From Sulfurovum sp. (GTDB taxonomy: Bacteria; Campylobacterota; Campylobacteria; Campylobacterales; Sulfurovaceae), in the NCBI GenBank assembly GCA_030634925.1, contig DAOVZV010000031.1, forward strand, positions 1 through 8,602: DNA of 8,602 nucleotides, given 5' to 3'. The notes beneath the pieces are model-generated. The model was not told where the DNA came from. It saw only the letters and a list, made by a program, of their open reading frames with translations, and ran no database searches. Positions 1 to 6,817 of the stretch are shown here, one piece after another. The first letter of the stretch is position 1. The number at the start of each line of letters is the position of its first letter. The translations under genes and the position numbers were made by a program.

Positions 1-92
1 ATATTTTCAAAAAATTTCTTTTTTGTAATTTCATCTAGCTTTGATGAATTTATATCATCTTGCATATCTTTATATATATTATTTTTTTGCAT
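1..92 (-). CDS. N-terminal fragment of an unidentified protein, running off the left edge
   Basis: An open frame starts with ATG at 92-90 and stays open for 30 codons to the window edge, where it is cut. The start looks real: a GGAAG ribosome binding site lies a few bases upstream (94-100 on this strand) and a TATAAT box lies about 22 bases upstream at 114-119. The visible residues begin MQKNNIYKDMQDDINSSKLD and are strongly charged, rich in Lys, Asp and Asn, with no signal peptide or membrane segment, so a cytoplasmic helical N-terminus is likely. I do not recognise the family from so short a piece. The gene is separated from the mreC operon by a terminator-like hairpin and about 255 bases, so it is probably a separate transcription unit. 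Confidence 0.55.
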   Translation of the reverse strand, partial: MQKNNIYKDMQDDINSSKLDEITKKKFFEN

Positions 93-113
93 TATCTTCC
101 TTTAAATCTATTA

Positions 114-119
114 ATTATA
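114..119 (-). promoter_or_regulatory. -10 promoter element for the left-edge gene
   Basis: A perfect TATAAT on the minus strand is followed, after a plausible start point and short leader, by the GGAAG ribosome binding site and the ATG at 92. No good -35 hexamer is present at the usual distance, which is normal for the vegetative sigma factor of Campylobacterota, where -35 boxes are weakly conserved. A second TATAAT at 135-140 on the same strand could be an alternative. Confidence 0.45.
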
Positions 120-162
120 CACAGCGTATTTTAAATTATATCTTAATTCCTTAAGTTTATTG

Positions 163-205
163 TTTAATTCTAATTAAATAGATAAGGTGTAATAAATTCT
201 AATTA
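163..205. promoter_or_regulatory. Dyad with repeated half-site, possible operator
   Basis: TTTAATT-CT-AATTAAA at 163-178 is a perfect 7-2-7 inverted repeat. The 11-base core AATTCTAATTA at 166-176 recurs exactly at 195-205, 29 bases away. The pair sits between a leftward promoter (114-119) and the start of a rightward broken reading frame (219), the place where a shared regulator of divergent genes would bind. The DNA is very AT-rich, so chance occurrence is possible and the operator role is inference. Confidence 0.25.
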
Positions 206-218
206 TTCAAGAAAATAT

Positions 219-351
219 ATGACAAAAAAAGAATTTTCTCATGAATTAATAGCATTAAATCCCTACTGTTAGTCATATAGATGAAGTACCATCAATTTCG
301 GCAATATATGGATACTTAAAAAGTAATAAAACTATACCCAAAACCTCTTAG
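219..351 (+). pseudogene. Short plus-strand gene broken by a one-base frameshift
   Basis: From ATG at 219 the frame reads MTKKEFSHELIALNPYC and stops at 270-272. Another frame opens at 259, immediately after its own stop at 256-258, and runs to TAG at 349-351. If one C is removed from the CCC at 261-263, the two join into a continuous 43-residue protein that reads ...ALNPTVSHIDEV... and ends in KTS. The switch falls inside a 14-base overlap, the pattern expected of a recent indel. I do not recognise the product. It may be a decayed small gene, the remnant of a longer one, a +1 frameshifted gene (CCC-T could slip), or a chance pair of frames. The upstream ribosome binding site is weak (AAGAAA). 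It converges on mreC, and its stop falls within the terminator hairpin. Confidence 0.35.
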
Positions 352-358
352 AAGAGGT
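337..358 (-). terminator. Hairpin terminator of the fabZ-mreC operon, overlapping the mreC stop
   Basis: On the minus strand ACCTCT-TCTA-AGAGGT forms a six-pair stem with a four-base loop, followed by TTTT, then GGG and further T-rich sequence. The mreC stop codon TAA begins in the loop. The U-tract is interrupted, so the terminator may be leaky, but the position, directly at the end of the last gene of a tight operon and facing a convergent reading frame, supports the role. Confidence 0.5.
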
Positions 359-1406
359 CTAGTGTAGTGTTGCGTTTTGGTTGTCTTCTTGGTTGAGGTC
401 TCGGTCTAGCTCTTCTTACTCTTGGTGGAGGTGGAGTTACTACTTCTATTGGTATCTCTGTTTCTATCACATCTTCTTGTGTTTGGTCTATGCGATTTGG
501 GATACTAGATATAATAGGTGTAGATATATTTGCATCTTTTAACTCATCACTAGATAGTTCATCACTATGAGTATCTGGTATGCTATATTTTTTTGGTACG
601 ATTTTTGTATTGTTGGAGTTGAAGCCCTCTGTAAGTGTCTTTTTTGCATCATTTATCAAGAAAAATGTCTTTGGATGAAAAATATCACTATATGTCTTGA
701 TATGTGCTACTGTATATGAGCTTTGTACCTCTATCTTGGTCACGATACCTACAGGAATATCTGCAAAAAATATATCATCAAGACCTGAGGTGATTACACT
801 ATCTCCAACTTTGACCTTGTGCCATTTTGGTATAAACTTGATAAGCATCTGATTTTTATCTCTACCCAATGCGATACCAGGGGCTTTGGTATCTCCAATA
901 AATACAGAAAAACGACACTTTTCATCAGAAGTAAGATAACCATATAGTTGATTACTCCTGACTCTTGCTATTCCTGCTACGACTTTACCTTGGATTAGAC
1001 CATATAGTTTATCTGGTTTGAGTCCTTTGGGCTTGGTAAGTATGATTTGGGAAAAGCTATTGAGTTTTACATAAGATATAGTATCAGTTAGAGAGATATT
1101 TGATACTGGTCGATGGCTCAAATCAGGAAGTATTTGATAGATATTTTTGACCTGTTTTAGGTAGTGGACTTGTTCTAATAATTTTCTTCGTAAGATACGA
1201 TTTTCACGGCTTAGCTTTTCTATAGACTCTTTTTGGAATATATAGCTATGACTTTTGTCTTCTAGGTCTTGTGTTAGATTTTTGTAACTTTGCTTGATGG
1301 GATTGATAACACCCAAAAGCGTATCAGAGATACGCTCATCATTGCGTGATAGTAATACTATTAACATAAGTAATAGTATAGCTATAATAACAAGTCTAGT
1401 CTTCAT
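348..1406 (-). CDS. mreC: Rod shape-determining protein MreC with a long Pro/Arg-rich tail
   Basis: MreC is a bitopic inner-membrane protein of the elongasome. It links cytoplasmic MreB filaments to periplasmic PBP2 and RodA and so promotes side-wall peptidoglycan synthesis. The 352 residues show a membrane segment at about 5-20, a coiled coil at about 44-92, and the double beta-barrel core at about 100-252. The core includes the family signature GDSVITSGLDDIFFADIPVG at 201-220. Residues from about 254 to 352 form an extra low-complexity tail, first polar and acidic, then PPPP at 325-328 and an Arg/Pro/Lys-rich stretch to about 345, ending TTLDLF. Family members I know from this group are nearer 250 residues. 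The ATG lies 11 bases inside mreB without a clear ribosome binding site, so translation is probably coupled to mreB. It is the last gene of the operon. Confidence 0.93.
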   Translation of the reverse strand: MKTRLVIIAILLLMLIVLLSRNDERISDTLLGVINPIKQSYKNLTQDLEDKSHSYIFQKESIEKLSRENRILRRKLLEQVHYLKQVKNIYQILPDLSHRPVSNISLTDTISYVKLNSFSQIILTKPKGLKPDKLYGLIQGKVVAGIARVRSNQLYGYLTSDEKCRFSVFIGDTKAPGIALGRDKNQMLIKFIPKWHKVKVGDSVITSGLDDIFFADIPVGIVTKIEVQSSYTVAHIKTYSDIFHPKTFFLINDAKKTLTEGFNSNNTKIVPKKYSIPDTHSDELSSDELKDANISTPIISSIPNRIDQTQEDVIETEIPIEVVTPPPPRVRRARPRPQPRRQPKRNTTLDLF

Positions 1407-2430
1407 AAGCCATTTGTTGTAGAAGGTCTATCTCATCTAGTGCGATACCAGTACCTTTGGCAACTGCCAAAAGAGGCTCTTCTGCTATATATACAGGAAG
1501 TTTGACTATATCAGAGAGATATTTATCCAATCCTCTAATCAACGCTCCACCACCAGTCAATACGATACCATTTTGTACAATATCACCTGCTAGTTCAGGA
1601 GGAGTCTTTTCCAATACATCTTTGAGTGCTTCTGCTATCTCTTCTAATGAATCTCTCATAGCACTACGAACATGCTCTGATGTGATTTCAATAGAAGATA
1701 AACTACCCTCAACTTGGTCACGACCTCTAACTATCGTACTAAGCTCTTCATCTATAGGTATCGCTGTTCCTATAGTGATTTTGAGCTCTTCTGCTACTCT
1801 CTCACCTATCAATAGATTGAAGTTCTTTTTGATATAGTCTATAATAGCTTGGTCAAGGTTATCTCCTGCGATACGGATAGATTTACTTATAACCAATCCA
1901 CCTAGAGATGTAACACCAATCTCTGTAGTACCACCACCAATATCTACAACTAGATTACCATTTGGGTCTTTTACAGGGATACCTGCTCCAATAGCAGCAG
2001 CCATAGGCTCTTCTATCAGATATACATATCTTGCTCCAGCATTTTCTGCTGAATCTTTTACGGCACGACGCTCAACTTGCGTAAGTCCATAAGGTACACA
2101 TATAATAATTCGAGGAGAGAAAAAGCTCTTTCTTTTGTGTGCTTTTTCGATGAAATATCTTATCATCATCTCTGTAACTTCAAAGTCAGCAATTACTCCA
2201 TCTTTCATAGGACGGATAGCTTTGATATTTCCAGGTGTTTTACCTACCATATCTTTTGCTTCTTGTCCAACTGCCAATATCTTCTCTCTACCATGCTTAT
2301 CATATTGTATAGCTACAACAGAAGGTTCATTGATACTTATACCTTGACCTTTTACTAGTACTAGAGTATTTGCTGTTCCCAAATCTATCGCCAAATCATT
2401 TGAAAACATTCCTAATAATCGTTTAAACAT
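1396..2430 (-). CDS. mreB: Rod shape-determining actin homologue MreB
   Basis: MreB is the bacterial actin that forms short membrane-bound filaments and steers the cell-wall elongation complex. At 344 residues it has the normal family length. The N-terminus MFKRLLGMF is amphipathic and suited to membrane binding. The actin-fold nucleotide motifs are all visible: phosphate-1 DLGTAN at 16-21, connect-1 around IEEPMAAAIGAG at 139-150, phosphate-2 DIGGGTTE at 163-170, the adenosine motif LTGGGALIRG at 291-300, and connect-2 around AVAKGTG at 322-328. The start is preceded by AAAGGA at good spacing. It begins 16 bases after the clpX stop and overlaps mreC by 11 bases, so MreB and MreC are co-translated. 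Ile is written mainly as ATA, as in the neighbouring genes. Confidence 0.97.
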   Translation of the reverse strand: MFKRLLGMFSNDLAIDLGTANTLVLVKGQGISINEPSVVAIQYDKHGREKILAVGQEAKDMVGKTPGNIKAIRPMKDGVIADFEVTEMMIRYFIEKAHKRKSFFSPRIIICVPYGLTQVERRAVKDSAENAGARYVYLIEEPMAAAIGAGIPVKDPNGNLVVDIGGGTTEIGVTSLGGLVISKSIRIAGDNLDQAIIDYIKKNFNLLIGERVAEELKITIGTAIPIDEELSTIVRGRDQVEGSLSSIEITSEHVRSAMRDSLEEIAEALKDVLEKTPPELAGDIVQNGIVLTGGGALIRGLDKYLSDIVKLPVYIAEEPLLAVAKGTGIALDEIDLLQQMAYED

Positions 2431-2446
2431 TTTTATCCTTTTATAT

Positions 2447-3673
2447 TTAAGCTATTTTTTTATTTTTGATATAGAGAGGTTTCGCACCATCTTCTACTAC
2501 TTCATTGGTGATAATCACCTCATAACCCTCAAGCTCTGGAAGTTCATACATAATATCTAGCAAAATTTCTTCTAATATAGAACGCAATCCTCTAGCACCT
2601 GTCTTTCTATCTAGTGCTTTTTGTGCTATGCTATTTAGTGCATCATCTTCAAAACTTAGAGCTACACCATCTAAGTTAAATAGTTTTTGATACTGCTTTA
2701 GAAGTGAATTTTTGGGTTCACTTAATATTCTTACCATATCATCTTGTGTAATCTCTCCTAGAGTAGCCAATACATGTAACCGTCCAATAAGCTCTGGAAT
2801 AAGACCATAAGATACAAGGTCATCAGGCTCGGACATATATATAAGGTTAGCTTCCTCTTTTTTGGAGCGTTTGTCTTGACCAAAACCTAGAGTATTTGAA
2901 CCTAATCTTCTCTTGATTATATCATTAAGACCATCAAAAGCACCACCACATATAAATAATATATTTGCCGTATCTATCTGTATGAAATCTTGATTTGGAT
3001 GTTTTCGTCCACCTTTTGGTGGTATATTGACTACAGAACCCTCTATTAGTTTGAGCAAGGCTTGTTGTACACCCTCACCAGATACATCACGAGTGATAGA
3101 ACGGTTCTCACCCATTCGGGCTATCTTGTCTATCTCATCTATAAATACTATACCTTGTTCTGCTCTTTTTGGGTCACCATCTGCTTCCATAAGTAGTTTT
3201 GTGAGGATATTTTCTACATCTTCACCTACATATCCAGCTTCAGTAAGATTGGTCGCATCTGCTATAGCTATTGGTACATTTAAAAATCTTGCAATTGTTT
3301 GAGCCAAAAGAGTCTTACCTGAACCAGTAGGTCCTATTAGCAATACATTTGATTTGGATATTTGTGTATCATCTTCATCTGTACTATCTTTAAATATTCT
3401 CTTATAGTGATTATATACTGCTACAGATAGAGTCTTTTTGGCTTTATCTTGTCCTATGACATAATCATTTAATATAGTATTTATCTCTTTTGGAGTGTAT
3501 AGTGTGTCTATACCAATATCTACCTCTGTTGTCTCTTCTACATCTTCATCACCAAATAATATTTTGTATGCAGATACTACACAGTTGGAACATATATAAG
3601 CACTCTCTCCTGCTATTAGAGGATTTTCTATACTATCTTTTGCCTCACAAAAACTACATACTTTTTTTATCAT
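2447..3673 (-). CDS. clpX: ATP-dependent Clp protease ATP-binding subunit ClpX
   Basis: ClpX is a hexameric AAA+ unfoldase that recognises tagged or native substrates and threads them into the ClpP peptidase. The 408-residue protein begins with the ClpX-type zinc-binding domain (Cys6, Cys9, Cys28, Cys31) and then an acidic linker. The AAA+ module follows: Walker A GPTGSGKT at 114-121, pore loop GYVGED at 147-152, Walker B VFIDEID at 176-182, the RKH loop at 223-225, the ClpP-docking loop tip LGF at 262-264, the arginine finger in ELIGRL (Arg298), and sensor 2 GARGLR at 359-364. The zinc domain and docking loop distinguish it from HslU. Its ATG shares the sequence ATGA with the lpxA stop (4-base overlap), and a GAGGA ribosome binding site at 3680-3684 lies inside lpxA. 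clpP is not in the window. Confidence 0.97.
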   Translation of the reverse strand: MIKKVCSFCEAKDSIENPLIAGESAYICSNCVVSAYKILFGDEDVEETTEVDIGIDTLYTPKEINTILNDYVIGQDKAKKTLSVAVYNHYKRIFKDSTDEDDTQISKSNVLLIGPTGSGKTLLAQTIARFLNVPIAIADATNLTEAGYVGEDVENILTKLLMEADGDPKRAEQGIVFIDEIDKIARMGENRSITRDVSGEGVQQALLKLIEGSVVNIPPKGGRKHPNQDFIQIDTANILFICGGAFDGLNDIIKRRLGSNTLGFGQDKRSKKEEANLIYMSEPDDLVSYGLIPELIGRLHVLATLGEITQDDMVRILSEPKNSLLKQYQKLFNLDGVALSFEDDALNSIAQKALDRKTGARGLRSILEEILLDIMYELPELEGYEVIITNEVVEDGAKPLYIKNKKIA

Positions 3674-4470
3674 ACTTTGTCCTCACTATTTTTTGTTCTT
3701 GTAAATGGAATACCTCTTGTAGATTTTTGTATAAATTTACAAAGTTTTATTACATTTTCTGATTTGCTATTTTCTATTAAAGTTGTTGCTACTTCTTGAA
3801 TAGGATTACCCTTTTCAAATAACTCTTTATACGCTATTTTGAGTTGATTTATCTCACTCCTATCCATACTTCGACGCAGACCTGTGAGATTGAGACCTCT
3901 GACTACTGCTCGATTACCTTCAGCTAGAGTAAATGGTGGTATATCTTGTGCCAAAGCACTTGCACCTGCTATCATAGCAAAATCTCCAATATGTACAAAT
4001 TGGTGTATTGGAGTTAATCCACCAATTACTACACCATTTCCTAGTTCTACATGACCAGCAAGAGTAGCACCATTTGCCAATATACAATGGTCACCGATAA
4101 TCACATCATGACCGATATGTACATATCCCATAAGTAGATTATTGTCTCCTATCTTTGTGATAGAGCCTCCACCTTTTGTCCCTGGATTGAGTAGTGTAAA
4201 TTCTCTTATAGTGTTATTATCACCTATAATAAGCTCTACAAACTCACCATTAAACTTCAAATCTTGTGGGATAGTCCCTATAGCAGAGTGAGAGAATATA
4301 CGATTGTTCTTGCCAATAGTCGTATGTCCCTCTATTACTGCGTGAGATGATATAGTAGAGTTATCACCAATAGATACATTTGCACCTATAGAAGCAAAAG
4401 CACCAATAGATACATTTGCTCCTATAGTAGCACCATCTTCTATATATGCTGATGGATGAATGAGATTCAT
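3670..4470 (-). CDS. lpxA: UDP-N-acetylglucosamine O-acyltransferase LpxA
   Basis: LpxA catalyses the first step of lipid A synthesis, transferring a 3-hydroxyacyl chain from acyl-ACP to the 3-position of UDP-GlcNAc in the cytoplasm. The 266 residues comprise a left-handed beta-helix of hexapeptide repeats (about 5-190) and a C-terminal helical domain ending near STRG at about 249-252. The catalytic base is His121 in HIGHD, matching Escherichia coli His125. HQF at 156-158 and [10 protein letters not shown] further on are also family-typical. Gly169 aligns with E. coli Gly173, the position that sets acyl chain length; Gly there allows a long chain, which is an inference for this enzyme. LpxA rather than LpxD is supported by the [15 protein letters not shown] loop and the length. 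The start lies 5 bases after the fabZ stop. An internal near-identical 32-base repeat is listed separately. Confidence 0.95.
   Translation of the reverse strand: MNLIHPSAYIEDGATIGANVSIGAFASIGANVSIGDNSTISSHAVIEGHTTIGKNNRIFSHSAIGTIPQDLKFNGEFVELIIGDNNTIREFTLLNPGTKGGGSITKIGDNNLLMGYVHIGHDVIIGDHCILANGATLAGHVELGNGVVIGGLTPIHQFVHIGDFAMIAGASALAQDIPPFTLAEGNRAVVRGLNLTGLRRSMDRSEINQLKIAYKELFEKGNPIQEVATTLIENSKSENVIKLCKFIQKSTRGIPFTRTKNSEDKV
4365..4432. repeat. 32-base near-identical direct repeat inside lpxA
   Basis: The stretches at 4365-4396 and 4401-4432 differ at only two positions, and the period is 36 bases (12 codons, or two hexapeptide rungs). They encode the repeated block GANVSIG at residues 17-23 and 29-35. 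The overall alignment to E. coli LpxA needs no insertion here, so the copies look homogenised rather than newly added. Confidence 0.7.
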
Positions 4471-4475
4471 TTTAT

Positions 4476-4925
4476 CTACTTATCGACTATCATAGCTTTT
4501 AGTTCAGCTTGTGCTACCAATTTATCATCGACATAGGCTTTGGCATCTAATTGCCAAATAGCTCCTTTGTTTTTGATAACTGATATTTTGTATATTAGTT
4601 GGTCTCCAGGAGTTACAGGAGAACGGAATTTAGCTTTATCTATACTCATAAAATATACAACTTTGTTCTCTGCGTCTTCTTGAGATGCCAAATCCATACT
4701 TTTGAAAGCCAATACTCCACCTGCTTGTGCCATACCCTCTATAATCATTACACCTGGATAGATTGGATGGTCTGGAAAATGACCTTGAAATACTGGTTCT
4801 GAGATAGAGACATTCTTAAATCCCTCTATATATTCACCTTCTGTAAGAGAAGTAATTCTATCAACGAGTAAAAACGGGTATCTATGGGGTAATATATTTT
4901 GAATATCTACAACATTATAAGTCAC
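4476..4925 (-). CDS. fabZ: 3-hydroxyacyl-ACP dehydratase FabZ
   Basis: FabZ dehydrates (3R)-hydroxyacyl-ACP to trans-2-enoyl-ACP in type II fatty acid elongation. It competes with LpxA for 3-hydroxyacyl-ACP, so pairing the two genes makes metabolic sense. The 149 residues form a single hotdog fold. The N-terminal substrate motif [12 protein letters not shown] lies at 12-23, the catalytic His49 is in GHFPDHP, and the catalytic Glu63 is in the central helix IEGMAQAGG. The start codon is GTG (4925-4923). It is favoured because AAAAAGG lies seven bases upstream and because the next in-frame Met, residue 60, would delete the active site. It is the first gene of the operon and sits 57 bases downstream of queH, with a possible promoter in that gap. 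Confidence 0.96.
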   Translation of the reverse strand: MTYNVVDIQNILPHRYPFLLVDRITSLTEGEYIEGFKNVSISEPVFQGHFPDHPIYPGVMIIEGMAQAGGVLAFKSMDLASQEDAENKVVYFMSIDKAKFRSPVTPGDQLIYKISVIKNKGAIWQLDAKAYVDDKLVAQAELKAMIVDK

Positions 4926-4932
4926 AAAAAAA

Positions 4933-4939
4933 CCTTTTT
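4933..4939 (-). promoter_or_regulatory. Ribosome binding site fixing the fabZ GTG start
   Basis: AAAAAGG on the minus strand is separated by seven T bases from GTG at 4925. No alternative ATG exists near the conserved N-terminus, so this site decides the start. Confidence 0.6.
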
Positions 4940-4953
4940 ATAAAAATTCCCTT

Positions 4954-4959
4954 ATTCTA
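4954..4959 (-). promoter_or_regulatory. Possible -10 element of the fabZ-lpxA-clpX-mreBC operon
   Basis: TAGAAT in the context GCGATAGAATAAGGG lies about 29 bases upstream of the fabZ start, in the 57-base gap after queH. No convincing -35 hexamer and no terminator for queH are visible in the gap. Read-through from queH could therefore supply transcription as well. Confidence 0.3.
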
Positions 4960-4982
4960 TCGCAAAATTGGTAAAAAGCCGT

Positions 4983-6062
4983 TTACTTCGCTATTAATAC
5001 CTCTTTTACATCATTATAGGTTGTACTTTGACATAATATCTCTACTTTACTCGTAGGTATATCTTTGACGACCAAAATAGCAGATAAATCATAAGCAGAG
5101 ATACCAAGTGATAAACGAATATCTACTTCATTATCAAATGAAGGAGGATTATATATGAGTTCTATTACTGTTTGATAATTAGTTTTAGCTAGATAGTTAT
5201 AGTGATATAGAGATATAAATTTGACTTCATCACGATTGAGATAATGGATATTGTCTATATTATACTCTATCTTACCCCTACTATAGTTTCCTCTCATAGT
5301 TGAATATGGTAAGAAGTGAGCAGGAATACTCTGCTTAGATACTTTCAATACACCTATAGACAAACGCCAGTTGAGAAACCTCTGCTTTATGATTTGATAA
5401 TCTCTATACTCTTCTTCTAAGACCAATCTATATTTATACATAGATATTCTCTCTTCTATAGAGTCTGGTTGTATCTGTTGTGATATAGGAGAAGATAACT
5501 CATCTGCTAGTTTGTGTTGTTGGTCTCTTTGTATATTTAGACCATACATACATCCACAATAATCCTGACGATATAGTTTGTCTTTTTTTGCCAAAATATT
5601 TTGTTCTTGTGTACCAGAGGCTTTACGATAATCTGGAGCTACAAACTTTATACCATTTTTTTGGGCTAAGGCATCTCCTGCTTTTTGTAGTTGTAGTAGT
5701 GATTTTTTGGGACTTGTAAGTAGTGTTGAGGTAAATGAAGTCTCATTTATCTCTTTTGCTTTTTGTGCAGATACTTCAAATCTCTTATCAAAGCATACTA
5801 CACAACGGCTACCTTTTTCAGGTTCATTTTCCAATCCTCTAACAGCTTTTAGCCAACTATCTATATCATAATCACCCTCGATAAGCTCTATATTTAGCAT
5901 ATTACAACTTCTCTTGACATCCAAGAGACGAAGAGAGTACTCACTAAATGGATGTACATTTGGATTATAAAAGAAGCCTATTAGCTTTTCATCTGGATAC
6001 TCTCTCCTAAGCTTTTGCAAAAAATAGTGGCTATCTACAGAACAACAAATGTGAACTAACAT
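4983..6062 (-). CDS. queH: Epoxyqueuosine reductase QueH with a C-terminal extension
   Basis: QueH reduces epoxyqueuosine to queuosine at the tRNA wobble position, a non-homologous replacement for the cobalamin enzyme QueG. The catalytic half, residues 1 to about 175, carries the expected cysteines: the pair Cys6-Cys7 in HICCSVDS, Cys87 and Cys90 in CVVC, and Cys169 and Cys171 in YCGC. GFFYNPNVHPFSEY and TSTLLTSPKKS also match the family. The remaining roughly 185 residues form a second, probably folded region with no motif I can name. Compact QueH proteins end soon after the YCGC motif, but long forms are usual in Campylobacterota. I place the start at ATG 6062 (359 residues): homologues begin MLVHICC, AAGAGA lies upstream, and the start follows the rhodanese stop by one base. 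A GTG at 6113 would add 17 unrelated residues inside the rhodanese gene. Confidence 0.9.
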   Translation of the reverse strand: MLVHICCSVDSHYFLQKLRREYPDEKLIGFFYNPNVHPFSEYSLRLLDVKRSCNMLNIELIEGDYDIDSWLKAVRGLENEPEKGSRCVVCFDKRFEVSAQKAKEINETSFTSTLLTSPKKSLLQLQKAGDALAQKNGIKFVAPDYRKASGTQEQNILAKKDKLYRQDYCGCMYGLNIQRDQQHKLADELSSPISQQIQPDSIEERISMYKYRLVLEEEYRDYQIIKQRFLNWRLSIGVLKVSKQSIPAHFLPYSTMRGNYSRGKIEYNIDNIHYLNRDEVKFISLYHYNYLAKTNYQTVIELIYNPPSFDNEVDIRLSLGISAYDLSAILVVKDIPTSKVEILCQSTTYNDVKEVLIAK

Positions 6063-6063
6063 A

Positions 6064-6762
6064 TTAATCTCTTGTAGATGTGAGTCCACCTGCCAACCAT
6101 GTCTGAATACCACCTCTATACCATTTGATATTTTCAGCAGGATAACCCAACTCTATAAGTATATTTATCATAGCCACAGATTGACTACACCATGGACCAT
6201 TACAAAATATAGCTATAGTTTTTGCATTGTCAAAATCAAGTGTTTCATCATTGTATATCTCATCACTATTCATTACTACATTCAAATCTCTAAGATGTTG
6301 TTCAAACTCAAATTCAAAACTATTTCTCTCTTTGAAATGATGAAAAGGCATATTGATAGACCCAGGAATAGTACGATAATTAAACCAAGACTCTTTTCTA
6401 GCATCTATAAGTAATTTACTACTATCATCTTGCATCCGCTTGATAAATGATAAAACTTCCAATTCTCCATAAGTATCTATATCTTCATCGAGATACATAG
6501 GCAGAAGTTTGCCAGTAGTTTTGACAAATATAGATTTACAAGCTTTAGGTACTTTACTATGAGCATAATCTCCTGTCCATACCATTTCATTATTGATTAA
6601 TAACTTTTGGCACTCTTTTGCTATATCTCTTTTAACTATTATCTCTCTAAGATTACCTTTTGAGTCGGTATTTTTGATAGTTATTCCCTCATACTCAAAT
6701 CCTACATTCCCTGCTGATAGAATTATCGTACTCAAAGTTATACTCATAATTGTTTTAAACAT
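6064..6762 (-). CDS. Exported rhodanese-like domain protein
   Basis: The 232 residues begin with a short signal peptide (hydrophobic to about residue 17, likely cleavage after SAG or nearby), which predicts a periplasmic protein. Residues about 20-100 form an N-terminal part I cannot assign, with Cys51 and Cys75. Residues about 104-228 form a single rhodanese domain: LLIDARKESWFNYRTIPGS at 117-135 is the domain's first half, and the active loop CNGPWCSQS begins at Cys187, the persulfide-forming position. A second Cys192 lies in the same loop. YRGGIQTWLAGGL at 215-227 is the usual C-terminal element. Rhodanese domains carry or transfer sulfane sulfur; the substrate here is unknown. The neighbours are a SulP anion transporter 55 bases upstream and queH one base downstream. 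The ribosome binding site is AAGGGA; Met6 is an alternative start that would still leave a hydrophobic leader. Confidence 0.82.
   Translation of the reverse strand: MFKTIMSITLSTIILSAGNVGFEYEGITIKNTDSKGNLREIIVKRDIAKECQKLLINNEMVWTGDYAHSKVPKACKSIFVKTTGKLLPMYLDEDIDTYGELEVLSFIKRMQDDSSKLLIDARKESWFNYRTIPGSINMPFHHFKERNSFEFEFEQHLRDLNVVMNSDEIYNDETLDFDNAKTIAIFCNGPWCSQSVAMINILIELGYPAENIKWYRGGIQTWLAGGLTSTRD
6068..6073 (-). promoter_or_regulatory. Ribosome binding site supporting the queH start at 6062
   Basis: AAGAGA sits five bases before ATG 6062, inside the last codons of the rhodanese gene. Stop and start read TAA-T-ATG, so ribosomes finishing the rhodanese can reinitiate on queH. Confidence 0.45.
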
Positions 6763-6817
6763 AATATTATCCCTTATATAAATATTTAATTGATAGTATC
6801 ATATCTAAACTTAATAA

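Noticed and set aside
348..371. C-terminal NTTLDLF of MreC resembles a DNA sliding-clamp binding peptide
   Set aside because: The MreC C-terminus lies in the periplasm, so it cannot meet the clamp; the likeness is probably chance.
1457..1837. 126-codon plus-strand open frame inside mreB
   Set aside because: Antisense shadow of conserved MreB sequence with no protein features of its own.
4926..4982. Possible sigma-54 promoter or queH terminator in the queH-fabZ gap
   Set aside because: The GG and GC elements are not at sigma-54 spacing, and only a three-base stem can be formed near the queH stop.
6063..6113. Longer queH start at GTG 6113
   Set aside because: The 17 extra residues are encoded within the rhodanese C-terminus and do not resemble the QueH N-terminus, which begins at MLVHICC.
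6763..6817. Terminator between the SulP and rhodanese genes
   Set aside because: Only a GATA/TATC four-base stem without a GC-rich arm is present, so co-transcription is more likely.
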